Notes: a model not told the origin generated them from the sequence alone. A stretch of 64,000 nt of DNA from Algoriphagus sp. CAU 1675 (GCF_029222925.1 NZ_JARHUI010000002.1:620001-684000); one strand, 5' to 3'. Numbered from the stretch's first letter, positions 26,586 through 36,467 are shown. Numbers and translations are program-made.

Positions 26586-28352
26586 ATGAAATTCTTAGGA
26601 AACGTTTTGGCCGTTTTGGTAGGCCTGATCATTTTCAGCATTTTGAGCTTTTTTATTCTATTTGGCTTCATTGGATTACTTGCGGTTTCCGGAGAAAAAG
26701 GCGTTCAGGTAGAAGAAAACTCCATCCTCCATCTCAATCTCAACGGAAGAAATTTGGTAGAACGAACTTCTGACCATGAGTTGGATCTTGGCCCCTTTGC
26801 AAGCCCATTTGGCAGAGATGCCTCTGCTGGCTTAGTCAATTTGAAAAAAGCCATTCGTGAAGCAAAAACCAATGAAAAGATCAAAGGAATCTATCTAAAC
26901 TCAGGATTGGTTCTTTCCGGTCAGGCCAATCTCCTTGAACTCAGAAATGAACTGGAAGAGTTCAAAACGTCTGGAAAATTCATAGTAGCCTACGATGAAG
27001 CGTTTAGCGAAGGAGGATATTATCTGGCTTCGGTAGCTGACGAACTATACATCAACCCCATGGGAGGCATTGATTTCAATGGGCTTTCTTCTCAAGTGAT
27101 ATTTCTGAAAGGACTTTTTGATAAAGTGGGCATCAAGCCAGAGGTTTTCCGTGTGGGAGAATTCAAAAGTGCCGTGGAGCCGTTCATTCTGGATAAAATG
27201 AGTGATGAAAACAGACTTCAAACTCAATATTTCCTGGATGACATCAATTCGGAAATGCTACGTGCAGTTGCAGAATCCAGGGACATTCCCCTTGACAGCA
27301 TTACCCTGATCAACAAGCAAATGTTGGTAAGAAAACCAATCGATGCGGTCCAATTTCGACTGGCAAATGCTCTGGCCTATGAGGACGAAGTGCACCATAT
27401 CCTCCGGGAAAAGTTGGGACTGGAGGAAGAAGATGTGATCCCCTCCATCAATGCAACTGATTTGGCTTCAATCGCCATATCAAGCAACCTCACATCAAAA
27501 AACCGAATCGCTGTAATTATCGCCGAAGGTGAAATTATGGATGGAAACGCAGAGGGAGTGATCAGTTCTGAAAAGTTTGCCAAAGAAATCCGCAACGCCA
27601 GAAAAAATGAAAGCATTGACGCTATCGTTTTGAGAGTAAACTCCCCAGGAGGCTCCATCCTCGCTTCCGATGTCATTTGGAGAGAAATGTCCGAAGCCAA
27701 AAAGACCAAACCTGTGATTGTTTCCATGGGAGAAGTAGCTGCTTCAGGTGGATATTACATTTCCGCTCCTGCGGATACCATCGTAGCCCAACCCAATACC
27801 ATAACCGGATCCATTGGCATATTCGGACTGTGGTTCAATATTCAGGAGCTGATCAATGACAAGTTAGGCATCACTACCGACGAGGTTTCCACAGGAGACG
27901 TTTCCGACTTTATGAACCCCACCAGGGAACTAACAGAAGTAGAGCGATCAATCATCCAGAACTCCATTGAAGAAGGTTACGAAACCTTTATCAAGCGCGT
28001 GGCCGAAGGTAGGGGAATGAGTCCTGAAGAGGTCAAAAAAGTTGCCTCAGGAAGAGTTTGGACTGGAAACCAGGCCAAAGAAAGAGGTTTGGTGGATGTA
28101 TTGGGAGGACTGGATACTGCCATAGAAATCGCAGCTGGAAAAATCGGTGCAGACGGGGATTATCATGTAGCCTATTATCCAGAGCAAAAAACCTGGTTTG
28201 AAGTATTATTGAGTGATTTGAGCAATGATGTAAATGTATCTCTCTTGAAGTCCCAACTCGGAGAGCATTTTGATTTCTTCAACCAAGTTCAAAAAGTGAA
28301 AAACTACCAGGGCATTCAGGTTCGGATGCCCCAGGAAATCAAGATCAAGTAA
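26586..28352 (+). CDS. sppA: Signal peptide peptidase SppA (67K type)
   Basis: A 588-residue membrane protease with one N-terminal helix (about 5-35) and two tandem S49 peptidase halves. The predicted Ser/Lys dyad is K194 in GEFKSAV and S387 in VAASGGYY, one in each half as in E. coli SppA (K209 and S409). It digests cleaved signal peptides in the membrane. A strong terminator follows. Confidence 0.94.
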   Translation: MKFLGNVLAVLVGLIIFSILSFFILFGFIGLLAVSGEKGVQVEENSILHLNLNGRNLVERTSDHELDLGPFASPFGRDASAGLVNLKKAIREAKTNEKIKGIYLNSGLVLSGQANLLELRNELEEFKTSGKFIVAYDEAFSEGGYYLASVADELYINPMGGIDFNGLSSQVIFLKGLFDKVGIKPEVFRVGEFKSAVEPFILDKMSDENRLQTQYFLDDINSEMLRAVAESRDIPLDSITLINKQMLVRKPIDAVQFRLANALAYEDEVHHILREKLGLEEEDVIPSINATDLASIAISSNLTSKNRIAVIIAEGEIMDGNAEGVISSEKFAKEIRNARKNESIDAIVLRVNSPGGSILASDVIWREMSEAKKTKPVIVSMGEVAASGGYYISAPADTIVAQPNTITGSIGIFGLWFNIQELINDKLGITTDEVSTGDVSDFMNPTRELTEVERSIIQNSIEEGYETFIKRVAEGRGMSPEEVKKVASGRVWTGNQAKERGLVDVLGGLDTAIEIAAGKIGADGDYHVAYYPEQKTWFEVLLSDLSNDVNVSLLKSQLGEHFDFFNQVQKVKNYQGIQVRMPQEIKIK

Positions 28353-28354
28353 AA

Positions 28355-28387
28355 CAAGAAGCCCTGAAAAAATTCAGGGCTTCTTGC
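28355..28387. terminator. Terminator between sppA and the DUF3784 gene
   Basis: A 14-bp perfect hairpin (CAAGAAGCCCTGAA with an A-rich loop) followed by a TTTTATC run. It can serve both convergent genes. Confidence 0.8.
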
Positions 28388-28408
28388 TTTTATCACTTCT
28401 TCTCTCCC

Positions 28409-28714
28409 TTATCTAGGCCTTTTGTTTATCAGTAAATTTCCTGCCACGATCATGGTAATTACTCCTGCTATGCTCACAAACCCAACTATACTCCCGCCCA
28501 AAGGCTTTTCTAACCAGATCGAAACGAAATGACCAATGACAACAATAAGTCCCATACTAATGAAAGTAATAAAGGCAAAATTGGGCAAGCCGTTATTTAT
28601 AGCATTTTCTTTTTCTTTCTGCGACAAGCTGTTGTAACCCGCCAATAGACCTGGAAACATTTTAATTAAAATACCAATTGCGACAAAGCTTAATCCTGTT
28701 ACTAAAATCCCCAT
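28409..28714 (-). CDS. DUF3784-like small membrane protein
   Basis: A 101-residue protein with three hydrophobic segments (about 3-20, 45-66, 72-94). The LLAGYNSLSQKEKENA segment between the first two is the core of the DUF3784 family. Function unknown. It stands alone, convergent with sppA. Confidence 0.78.
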   Translation of the reverse strand: MGILVTGLSFVAIGILIKMFPGLLAGYNSLSQKEKENAINNGLPNFAFITFISMGLIVVIGHFVSIWLEKPLGGSIVGFVSIAGVITMIVAGNLLINKRPR

Positions 28715-28778
28715 AGTTTCCTTTTAAAAATCAATGTTACTAATTGAACTTTAACAAATTAAAAAAAAAGAACAAGTC

Positions 28779-29675
28779 TTAGTTTAACTTTTGGAGCAAA
28801 ATCTTCCAGGCGGTTTCCACATCACCTCCTTCCAGTATTTCTTTCGCATACCGGTGAAGGTGGTCAATCCAAGAATCCGGATCATTTCTAAACCTCACTC
28901 TCATTTCCTCTATCAAGGATGATTTTCCATAAGCCTCCAATTCCTCATCTGTAGGAAGGACTTCCACATTTCCCAATCTCCCCAAATTGTTACCGGTGAG
29001 CACCGGACTGTTTCTGATCTCTGCAGGAATTTCATCCACACCAATCCCCATAGTTCTTAACGGCTTGGGAATTTCAAAAAGAGACTCTCCATGGCTCCTC
29101 GAGTACCAGTTTCCTCCCAGTCTTGCCACCAAATCCAGCTTGGACGGACCAATTACTCCATCCGAATCCAAAATCTCCTCATCCACATGGGCAGCCAAAA
29201 CTTCACAGATTACCAGATTTCCTCCTCCTCCCTGCTCTCCCAATGGCTTTACTTCATTGACTTTACATTCAAACGCGATCTTTGCCTCTTTCACGCGAGG
29301 AGGCTTGACCAGCTCAGAGGCTACGGCAGTCAATCCTGCTTTTTTGAATTCATTCACTCCTTTTGGGTATTCTGTACTTGCCAATGACATCTGCTCCACC
29401 AACCCATAATGTACCACATGGATCACCACCTCGGGCACTTCTTTTACATTTTCCAGGGTGTGCTTGGTAGTATTATCCCGAACTCTCCTAGAGGGAGAAA
29501 AAATCAAAATCGGAGGATTTGTACTGAACATATTAAAAAAACTGAAGGGACTTAAATTCACGTTCCCTTCCGCATCAACCGTACTGACGAAGGCGATGGG
29601 CCTTGGAGCAATACTTCCCTGAAGGAAGGTTTGAAATTCAGGAACTGTCAGGTCTTTGGGATAAATGGTTTTCAT
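28779..29675 (-). CDS. Flavin reductase-family FMN-binding protein
   Basis: A 298-residue protein whose first 180 residues form a split-barrel flavin-binding domain: SIAPRPIAFVSTVD and NLSPFSFFNMFS are the FMN-contact motifs. A C-terminal extension of about 100 residues is shared by a Bacteroidota subgroup. It probably reduces flavin or acts on a small substrate, but no partner oxygenase is nearby. Divergent from the EEP-family gene. Confidence 0.85.
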   Translation of the reverse strand: MKTIYPKDLTVPEFQTFLQGSIAPRPIAFVSTVDAEGNVNLSPFSFFNMFSTNPPILIFSPSRRVRDNTTKHTLENVKEVPEVVIHVVHYGLVEQMSLASTEYPKGVNEFKKAGLTAVASELVKPPRVKEAKIAFECKVNEVKPLGEQGGGGNLVICEVLAAHVDEEILDSDGVIGPSKLDLVARLGGNWYSRSHGESLFEIPKPLRTMGIGVDEIPAEIRNSPVLTGNNLGRLGNVEVLPTDEELEAYGKSSLIEEMRVRFRNDPDSWIDHLHRYAKEILEGGDVETAWKILLQKLN

Positions 29676-29737
29676 TTGATCAAATTAAAACTGAATTTTA
29701 AGAGATAAACAATTTGAAGCGAATAAGTTTCCCTTTT

Positions 29738-30586
29738 ATGACACAGTCCTCATTCAAAACACTGATTTTGTGCATTTTTCTTTTAGCTGGGATTTCGGTC
29801 TCCGGGATTTCCCAAACCCATCAATTTGCCACCTTTAACATCCGCTGGGACAACTCCAACGATGTCGGAAATCTTTGGAAAGACCGACTCCCCCATGTTG
29901 CAAACCTGATCCGTTTCCATCAAATCGGGTTATTTGGAACACAGGAAGGTCTAAACCATCAAATCAACCAACTCAGTGAAGCATTGGGGTATGACTATTT
30001 GGGAGTGGGCAGAGATGATGGGGCCCAGAAGGGAGAGTATACTGCTATACTTTTCGATGCCAAAAAATACCAACTAGTGGATCAAGGAACCTTTTGGCTT
30101 TCTCCCACCCCAAATGTTCCCAGCAAGGGTTGGGATGCTGCGTTAAACCGGATTTGTTCCTGGGGAAAATTCAAAGACCAAATGAACAAGGTTTTCTATG
30201 TGTTCAATATCCACTATGATCACATTGGTCAGGAAGCAAGAGAAGAGAGCAGCAAGCTGGTAATCCAAAAAATCGGGGAAATCAATAAAGAGAATCTGCC
30301 GGTGGTTTTAATGGGTGATTTCAATGTCACGCCGGACAATCCTGCCTATTCCACCATTACTGAAAGTCCGGGTTGGAAGGACAGTAGGCTTGAATCCGAT
30401 ATTCCTTCCTATGGACCGGCAGGGACATTCACAGGCTTTGATTGGGAAAAAATGCCAGATGGCATCATTGACCACATCTTTTTCAAAGGGAATATAACCA
30501 TAATCCGTCATGGAATTCTAACTGATAATTATGGAAAAAAATATCCCTCGGATCATTTCCCTGTAATGGTCGAATTGAGCTGGTAA
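29738..30586 (+). CDS. Secreted endonuclease/exonuclease/phosphatase-family hydrolase
   Basis: A 282-residue protein with a signal peptide (about 1-25, ending SGISQ) and an EEP fold. Motifs are FNIRWDN, GTQEGL, the MGDFNVTP metal/catalytic segment and SDHFPV at the C-terminus. Such secreted members act on sugar phosphates, lipids or nucleic acids; the substrate is open. I start at the ATG at 29738, which gives a clean signal peptide, rather than the TTG eight codons upstream. Confidence 0.87.
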   Translation: MTQSSFKTLILCIFLLAGISVSGISQTHQFATFNIRWDNSNDVGNLWKDRLPHVANLIRFHQIGLFGTQEGLNHQINQLSEALGYDYLGVGRDDGAQKGEYTAILFDAKKYQLVDQGTFWLSPTPNVPSKGWDAALNRICSWGKFKDQMNKVFYVFNIHYDHIGQEAREESSKLVIQKIGEINKENLPVVLMGDFNVTPDNPAYSTITESPGWKDSRLESDIPSYGPAGTFTGFDWEKMPDGIIDHIFFKGNITIIRHGILTDNYGKKYPSDHFPVMVELSW

Positions 30587-30590
30587 ATGA

Positions 30591-30627
30591 AAAGAGGCCC
30601 GTTAAACTGATTAACGGGCCTCTTTTT
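30591..30627. terminator. Bidirectional terminator
   Basis: AAAGAGGCCCGTTAA with a five-base loop and its exact complement ends in TTTTT. It lies between the convergent EEP and aminopeptidase genes. Confidence 0.85.
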
Positions 30628-30637
30628 ATGTTGGGAA

Positions 30638-31927
30638 TTAAGAATTCATCAACTCCTCAATTTCATCGGCTTCTATCGGGATATTTCTCATCAGGTCAAA
30701 ATATCCATTTTCCTGAACTACGATGTTGTTTTCCAAGCGTATTCCCATTCCTTCCTCAGGAATGTAAATTCCCGGTTCTACCGTGAATACCATTCCCGGG
30801 GTGATTGGGCCATACATAGTCCCCACATCATGGACATCCAAGCCCAAGTGGTGGGAAGTTCCATGCATAAAATACTTTTTATAAGCTGGCCAATCCGGGT
30901 TTTGGTTTTTGATAGCAGTTTGGTCCAAAAGTCCCAACCCAAGCAACTCGGACTGCATGATCAAGCCTACCTCTTTATGATACTCCTGAATGGTGACTCC
31001 CGGCCTAAGCATGTTCATCGCTTCCTTCTGAACACGCAGCACTGCATCGTACACCGCTCTTTGACGGGCAGTGAATCTTCCGCTAACCGGAATGGTTCTG
31101 GTCATGTCCGCATTGTAGTTCCCATATTCAGCAGCCAAATCCATCAAGAGCAAATTACCATCCTTACAGGCTCTGTTGTTTTCGATATAATGAAGTACGC
31201 ATGCCGAAGGCCCGGAGGCAATAATTGGCTCATAGGCAAAACCATTGCTGCGGTTCCTGACAAATTCATGAAGGAATTCTGCCTCGATTTCGTATTCCCA
31301 GACTCCCGGTTTCACAAACTGGAGAATTCTTCTGAATCCCTTCTCTGTAATATCACAGGCAATCTGAAGCTGGTCGATTTCCTCCTGCTCCTTTGCACCT
31401 CTCAACTCATGCATGATTGGGGCCAATCGATGGTACTGGTGTAAAGGATAACGCTCCTTGCAGGACTTGATGAATCTTGCATCTCTGGTTTCAACAACCA
31501 CTCCAGCTCTCAGGTGCTCATTGGTATTCAGGTAGACATTCTCAGAAAGTGCCATGACCGTATTGAATACCTGATCAAATTGGTCCACCCATTGTATATT
31601 TTTGATACCACAAGCTGCCTCAGCCTCTTCTTTGGTATACTTGTGCCCCTCCCAAATAGCAATGTGTTCGTTGGTTTCCCTCAGGAAAAGCACTTCCCGC
31701 ATATTTGGATTCGGGCAGTCAGGGGCAATCAGCAAAATAGTTTCTTCCTGGTCGATCCCACAGAGATAAAACAAATCGTTGTTTTGCCGGAAGCGCATAG
31801 TGCCGTCGGCATTGGTGGGCATATTGTCATTGGAATTGAAAACTGCAACGGAGTTTTTGGACAGTTTAGCTGCCAATTTTCTCCGGTTCCTCTCATAAAG
31901 TTCTTTTGGTAGTGGTGTATATTTCAT
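30638..31927 (-). CDS. Aminopeptidase P-family Xaa-Pro peptidase
   Basis: A 429-residue M24 metallopeptidase that removes an N-terminal residue before proline. The N-terminal creatinase-like domain (about 1-165) precedes the pita-bread domain. Metal ligands lie in MDLAAEYGNYNADMTRT, HGTSHHLGLDVHD and VEPGIYI...GIRLEN. I start at the ATG at 31927 (MKYTPLPK); longer in-frame starts run into the upstream glycosyltransferase gene. Eight bases separate the two genes. Confidence 0.93.
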   Translation of the reverse strand: MKYTPLPKELYERNRRKLAAKLSKNSVAVFNSNDNMPTNADGTMRFRQNNDLFYLCGIDQEETILLIAPDCPNPNMREVLFLRETNEHIAIWEGHKYTKEEAEAACGIKNIQWVDQFDQVFNTVMALSENVYLNTNEHLRAGVVVETRDARFIKSCKERYPLHQYHRLAPIMHELRGAKEQEEIDQLQIACDITEKGFRRILQFVKPGVWEYEIEAEFLHEFVRNRSNGFAYEPIIASGPSACVLHYIENNRACKDGNLLLMDLAAEYGNYNADMTRTIPVSGRFTARQRAVYDAVLRVQKEAMNMLRPGVTIQEYHKEVGLIMQSELLGLGLLDQTAIKNQNPDWPAYKKYFMHGTSHHLGLDVHDVGTMYGPITPGMVFTVEPGIYIPEEGMGIRLENNIVVQENGYFDLMRNIPIEADEIEELMNS

Positions 31928-31935
31928 ATTCAAAT

Positions 31936-32781
31936 TTAATCGGATTCCTGATTGATTTTTACTAATCCGTTTAGGCAAACGAAACGTTTTTCTTTTTGGT
32001 TGTTTCGCATGATTTCCAGGTTCTCCTCTTGATCTGTCCAGCTTTCCACATGGTACAAATGATATTGAACAGCGAGGTTTCGCAAGGATTTCAGCTGGTA
32101 GCCAAGTCCCTGAAATCTCCAAAGCAGATCGGCATCTTCTCCCACGGCAGGTTTCACATAATCCTCATCAAAACCATTGATCGCTTCTATTGCCTTCCGG
32201 TGAAAAGACATGTTGCAACCTTTCAAATGCCTCATTTTTCGCATTGAGGGCAAAAATCCCAAAAGACCTTTTGGTTCGATAAAAAGCCCTTCTTCCACAA
32301 ATCCCCCTCCCCGTTTTTTAATGGCAGAGAAATTCCGAAGAATGTACCCGTTCATCTTCTTTAACTGAATTTCTCCCCAAAGGAGCTTGTTGCTACTCTT
32401 TTCATCCAGCTTGATCCGCTTTCCTGCGAGAATGCATTGCTCTTCAGCCATTTTCCAGTGAAACTCCATAAACCTGGAATGAAGCACACAATCTCCATCG
32501 ATGAACACCAACCAATCGCAATTGGCGGCTTGGATGGCCCTGTTCAAGGCCCTGTTTTTCCTCCAGCCAATATCCTCTTGGGTCAGATGGAGCAAGGGAA
32601 AGGGCAAATCATATTGGTTTAAAAAGTCACGCATCTCTACACTGTCACCATCTTCGGACACTATCACCTCAAAATCCCGAAAGGTCTGCTCTTTCAGGGA
32701 TTTCAAAACTCCATCCAAAAACAGGGTGTTTTTATATACAGATATGATCAGGGAGCAACTGACATTCTCAAGTTTGGTCAT
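31936..32781 (-). CDS. Glycosyltransferase family 2
   Basis: A 281-residue soluble GT2 protein. Motifs include SLIISVYKN at the N-terminus, VIVSEDGDS, the FIDGDCVLH metal-binding region and GEDADLLWRF near the C-terminus. It has no membrane segments, unlike the two QxxRW enzymes at 6-11 kb. The WRF and GCNMSFHR motifs suggest the branch whose members add sugars to lipopolysaccharide or glycans. Sugar and acceptor unknown. Confidence 0.87.
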   Translation of the reverse strand: MTKLENVSCSLIISVYKNTLFLDGVLKSLKEQTFRDFEVIVSEDGDSVEMRDFLNQYDLPFPLLHLTQEDIGWRKNRALNRAIQAANCDWLVFIDGDCVLHSRFMEFHWKMAEEQCILAGKRIKLDEKSSNKLLWGEIQLKKMNGYILRNFSAIKKRGGGFVEEGLFIEPKGLLGFLPSMRKMRHLKGCNMSFHRKAIEAINGFDEDYVKPAVGEDADLLWRFQGLGYQLKSLRNLAVQYHLYHVESWTDQEENLEIMRNNQKEKRFVCLNGLVKINQESD

Positions 32782-32825
32782 AGAAACTCCGGAGCCAAAA
32801 CCCCGACTAATGTTATGATAAAATA

Positions 32826-32859
32826 AGTTTGCAAACTGAAACTTAACTTTGCAAACTTA
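32826..32859. promoter_or_regulatory. Paired TTTGCAAA palindromes between divergent genes
   Basis: The perfect 12-bp palindrome AGTTTGCAAACT (32826-32837) is followed by a second TTTGCAAA core (32848-32855). The centres are 20 bases apart, about two helical turns. The second copy overlaps both a plus-strand TAACTTTG (32844-32851) and a minus-strand TAAGTTTG box, so it could cover divergent promoters. Confidence 0.5.
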
Positions 32860-32928
32860 ACATTACTATTCAGGAGTTAAAAAAGATGGATTTTTAACTA
32901 CCTTGACTTCTAATCAGGGCAATATTAA

Positions 32929-34155
32929 ATGTATCAAATCAAGGAACTTGCAAACGGTATTCGAATCGTCCACCAGGAGGTCACACACACAAGACTGGTT
33001 CATTGCGGGTTTATTTTGAATATCGGTAGTAGGGATGAGACCAAAGAACAGGAAGGTCTCGCGCATTTTTGGGAGCACATGGCCTTCAAGGGCACACAAA
33101 AACGAAAAACCTTCCACATCATTAACAGACTGGAATCCCTAGGGGGAGAACTGAATGCTTATACCACAAAGGAAAAAGTGTGTTTTTATGCCTCAGTTCT
33201 CAAAGAACACTATGGGAAGGCGGCCGAACTTCTACACGACATCACGTTCCACAGTACCTTTCCACCCAAAGAAATAGAAAAAGAGAGACAGGTGATTTTG
33301 GAGGAAATGGCCATGTACCGGGATTCTCCTGATGATTCTATCCAGGATGAACTGGATGAACTGGTTTTTGAGAATCATGCTCTGGGCAGAAATATCCTGG
33401 GTACCGAGGACACCGTTGCCAATTTCAAGCAACAGGATTTCTTTGATTTTATATCAGGAAGACTGGACACCTCCCAGGTGGTTTTTTCCATAGTCGGAAA
33501 TATTTCCTTCGAAAAAGCACTGAAAGCCATTGAAGGACCACTTTCGGAAATCCCCCCAAAAAGAACCCTCTACATCCGAAGCGGATTTCATGATTATACC
33601 CCAAAAGTCAAAACCGTACAAAGGGACGTCACCCAATCGCTCTGTGCTATGGGGAGAACTGCCTATTCCCAACATGATACAAACCGCTACAAACTCTTTC
33701 TACTCAACAACATCCTGGGCGGCCCCAGCATGAACAGCCGCTTGAATCTGGCCTTGCGGGAAAGACACGGTTATGTTTACAGCATTGAGTCCAGTTATCA
33801 ACCCTTTTCCGACACAGGATTCTTTGGGATTTTCTTTGGAACAGAAGAAAAAACGCTCAAAAAATCGCTGACAATTGTCCAAAGAGAACTACAAAAACTC
33901 CGAACCAAAAAACTGGGGACTCTCCAGCTTCATATGGCCAAGGAGCAGGCAATTGGACAAATGGCAATGGCCGAGGAAAATTACGCCGCCTTAATGCTGG
34001 TTTACGGAAAAAGCCTCATCGATCACCAAAAAATAGATCCACTGGAGCGTATCTTTGAACAAATTAAATCAACCACTGCAGAGGAGCTTTTGGCAATCGC
34101 CGACGAAATATTCGACCCTGAGCAGCTTAGCTACCTCACCTACTTACCGAATTAA
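32929..34155 (+). CDS. M16-family zinc metallopeptidase
   Basis: A 408-residue insulinase-type peptidase with two alpha/beta domains. The inverted zinc motif is H46-F-W-E49-H50 and the distal glutamate lies in ERQVILEEMAMY. Length suits a single-chain, half-size M16B peptidase like the processing-peptidase group. It may clear signal peptides or processed peptides. It is followed after three bases by the O-methyltransferase gene. Confidence 0.93.
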   Translation: MYQIKELANGIRIVHQEVTHTRLVHCGFILNIGSRDETKEQEGLAHFWEHMAFKGTQKRKTFHIINRLESLGGELNAYTTKEKVCFYASVLKEHYGKAAELLHDITFHSTFPPKEIEKERQVILEEMAMYRDSPDDSIQDELDELVFENHALGRNILGTEDTVANFKQQDFFDFISGRLDTSQVVFSIVGNISFEKALKAIEGPLSEIPPKRTLYIRSGFHDYTPKVKTVQRDVTQSLCAMGRTAYSQHDTNRYKLFLLNNILGGPSMNSRLNLALRERHGYVYSIESSYQPFSDTGFFGIFFGTEEKTLKKSLTIVQRELQKLRTKKLGTLQLHMAKEQAIGQMAMAEENYAALMLVYGKSLIDHQKIDPLERIFEQIKSTTAEELLAIADEIFDPEQLSYLTYLPN

Positions 34156-34158
34156 ACC

Positions 34159-34803
34159 ATGGATTTTATTGACCCCGCATTAGTAGCCTATTGCGAAGCC
34201 CATACCACGGAAGAAGATTCTCTTCTGAAAAAAATCACCCGGGAAACCCAGATGAAAGTCCTCATGCCCCGAATGCTGTCTGGACATTTGCAGGGGAAGC
34301 TTTTGGAACTATTTGTCAAAATGAAGCAGCCCAAAACCATTCTGGAAATCGGGACCTACACCGGCTATTCTGCAATTTGTATGGCAAGAGGATTAAACAA
34401 AGACGGCAAACTCATCACCTTGGATATCAATGATGAATTGGAAACGATGGTCAGGGGATTTTTTGAAGAAAGTGGACTTTCCAGCCAAATTGATTATCGC
34501 TTGGGAAATGCAATGGAAATCATCCCAAATTTACCCGGCCCCTTTGACTTAGTCTTCATTGACGCGGACAAAAAAAACAATGCCAATTATTTCCAACTCG
34601 TTCTAGAAAAGCTTTCTCCGGGTGGTATTATCCTTGTGGACAATGTGTTATGGTCAGGAAAAGTAGTTCAGGACACAGGCAAAAAAACCGACAAGGATAC
34701 TCAGGCAATTCTGGACTTCAATCAATTAATCCAGGAAGATCCAAGAGTGGAAAATTGCCTATTGCCTATACGAGATGGAATAATGATGATCCGCAAGCTC
34801 TAA
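34159..34803 (+). CDS. SAM-dependent O-methyltransferase (YrrM/caffeoyl-CoA OMT-like)
   Basis: A 214-residue methyltransferase. SAM-binding motif ILEIGTYTGYSA, the metal/acceptor segment VFIDADKKN and LVDNVLWSGKV identify the O-methyltransferase 3 family. The substrate is unknown (catechols or tRNA hydroxyuridine in relatives). Co-transcribed with the M16 peptidase and probably with the transglycosylase gene downstream. Confidence 0.9.
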   Translation: MDFIDPALVAYCEAHTTEEDSLLKKITRETQMKVLMPRMLSGHLQGKLLELFVKMKQPKTILEIGTYTGYSAICMARGLNKDGKLITLDINDELETMVRGFFEESGLSSQIDYRLGNAMEIIPNLPGPFDLVFIDADKKNNANYFQLVLEKLSPGGIILVDNVLWSGKVVQDTGKKTDKDTQAILDFNQLIQEDPRVENCLLPIRDGIMMIRKL

Positions 34804-34865
34804 AAACGAAAAAGAGGAATCATTTTTGCTCAGTTTGCTCAAGTCATCAAGAAAGCAGTTTGAGC

Positions 34866-36452
34866 ATGATTTTATGGAAACGCCTGGCTTCAGGCTTTGG
34901 ACTTGGTTTATTTTTAGTGCAGAGCCTCTTTGCACAAATCCCACAGGTACCGGCAGAGATGGAATTTGCCGACCTCATCATCCGGATCAACCCCCAAGCA
35001 CGGAGGGAAATCCAGTTGGATGTGGATGCTCAATATAGAAATCCAGCTTACCTCAAAGTAAAACAGGAGCGGGTCAACCTGTACATGCCCATCGTGGAGC
35101 GTGAACTCCGGGAAGTAGGTGTACCTGAGGACCTCAAGTACCTGGTTATCCAGGAGAGCAGCTTGATTGCGGATGCAGTTTCCACATCCAATGCCGTAGG
35201 TTTCTGGCAGTTCAAACAGGGAACCGCGGAGGAAGTTTTTCTTCGTGTGGACAATCAGGTTGATGACAGAAAAAACATTGTAAACTCCTCTCGTGGAGCG
35301 GCCCTTTACCTAAAAAAACACAATCAAACTTTTGACAACTGGATGTGCGCCCTTGTTTCCTACCAGATGGGATTGGGAGGCGCAAAGGCATATTTTGGCG
35401 ACCAGTACAAAGGAAAAAGGGTCATTGATATCGATCGGAATTCCCATTGGTATTTCAAAAAATTCCTAGCCCACAAAGTGGCATTTGGAAGTAATACTAC
35501 TTATCTCACCAGTAGCAACCAGCAACTTGTAGAAGTGCAGGTCCAGGGCCCTACCAACTTCGCAACCCTATCCAAAAAATACGGGGTTTCCGAAGAGCAT
35601 TTGAAGGAATTCAACAAATGGACTCCCAACGGAAAGATCCCTGCAGGCCGAACTTTCTCCGTGGTCTTTGTAAAAGAAGGAAAGCTTGAAGTCAAACCTG
35701 CAGTCATCCGACAGGAACAAGCACCAAAAAAGGCAAGTCAAGAAACAGCTACCTCCAAATACTACACCGCATACAAGCGCGCCGATTCCTATCCTAGAAT
35801 CGGAGGAAATACAACCCGGGCCTCCCAACCTGATCAAATCACAGTAAATGATCTGGACGGGGTGCAGGCAGCATCCACCACTTCCCAGTCCAAGTTTGCC
35901 GATCAAATCGGTATGAAGGAAAAAAAATTCAGAAAACTGAATGACTTGGATGCTGGTGAACGAATCGAGCGGGGTAACTACTACTATACCGAAAAGAAAA
36001 AGTCCAGTGCAGAAGTAGAAACCCACGTGGTCATGAAAGGGGAAACGCTCTGGAGCATTTCACAAAAATACGGCATCAAATTATCCTCCCTAAAGGCAAA
36101 AAACCGCATCCGTAACGACCGAGAACTTAAAGTCGGCATGGTGCTGAACCTTCAGGAGCACCGAAAGCGCGGTGAGTCCATCCCAGTGGTTCATATTGAA
36201 CCTAGCCCATCACAGGTACGGATTGCTGAAGCAAAGACTGAACCCATAAACACCAACCCTAGAATAGAACCCAGCCCTGCACCCAAGCAGTCCGCTTCTT
36301 CTCAAATCACCCATGTGGTGGCTAAGGGGGAAACCCTGTATGCCATCAGCCGAAAATATGGAGTAAGCGTAGATCAGGTAAAAAACTGGAATGGGATAGG
36401 AGCCCAAAATATCATCTCGATTGGGCAGAAATTGGTTATCTTCAAGCCCTGA
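34866..36452 (+). CDS. LysM-containing lytic transglycosylase (MltD-like)
   Basis: A 528-residue secreted peptidoglycan-cleaving enzyme. Order: signal peptide (about 1-23), SLT transglycosylase domain (about 75-190) with catalytic E97 in VIQESSL and GFWQF, a LysM-like repeat (about 215-262), a proline/serine-rich linker, then two good LysM modules (about 383-430 and 481-527, each beginning HVV.KGETL). The ATG at 34866 gives the signal peptide; longer starts lie within the methyltransferase gene. It remodels cell-wall peptidoglycan in the periplasm. Length and layout match MltD. Confidence 0.92.
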   Translation: MILWKRLASGFGLGLFLVQSLFAQIPQVPAEMEFADLIIRINPQARREIQLDVDAQYRNPAYLKVKQERVNLYMPIVERELREVGVPEDLKYLVIQESSLIADAVSTSNAVGFWQFKQGTAEEVFLRVDNQVDDRKNIVNSSRGAALYLKKHNQTFDNWMCALVSYQMGLGGAKAYFGDQYKGKRVIDIDRNSHWYFKKFLAHKVAFGSNTTYLTSSNQQLVEVQVQGPTNFATLSKKYGVSEEHLKEFNKWTPNGKIPAGRTFSVVFVKEGKLEVKPAVIRQEQAPKKASQETATSKYYTAYKRADSYPRIGGNTTRASQPDQITVNDLDGVQAASTTSQSKFADQIGMKEKKFRKLNDLDAGERIERGNYYYTEKKKSSAEVETHVVMKGETLWSISQKYGIKLSSLKAKNRIRNDRELKVGMVLNLQEHRKRGESIPVVHIEPSPSQVRIAEAKTEPINTNPRIEPSPAPKQSASSQITHVVAKGETLYAISRKYGVSVDQVKNWNGIGAQNIISIGQKLVIFKP

Positions 36453-36467
36453 AGTCAGTAGCTTTCC

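Noticed and set aside
30638..32122. A longer aminopeptidase P beginning at 32122
   Set aside because: The extra N-terminal residues have no match to the family and lie over the glycosyltransferase gene. The ATG at 31927 gives the standard N-terminus.
34650..34865. An N-terminal extension of the transglycosylase into the methyltransferase gene
   Set aside because: The extension reads over a real gene in another frame and removes the signal peptide. The ATG at 34866 fits.
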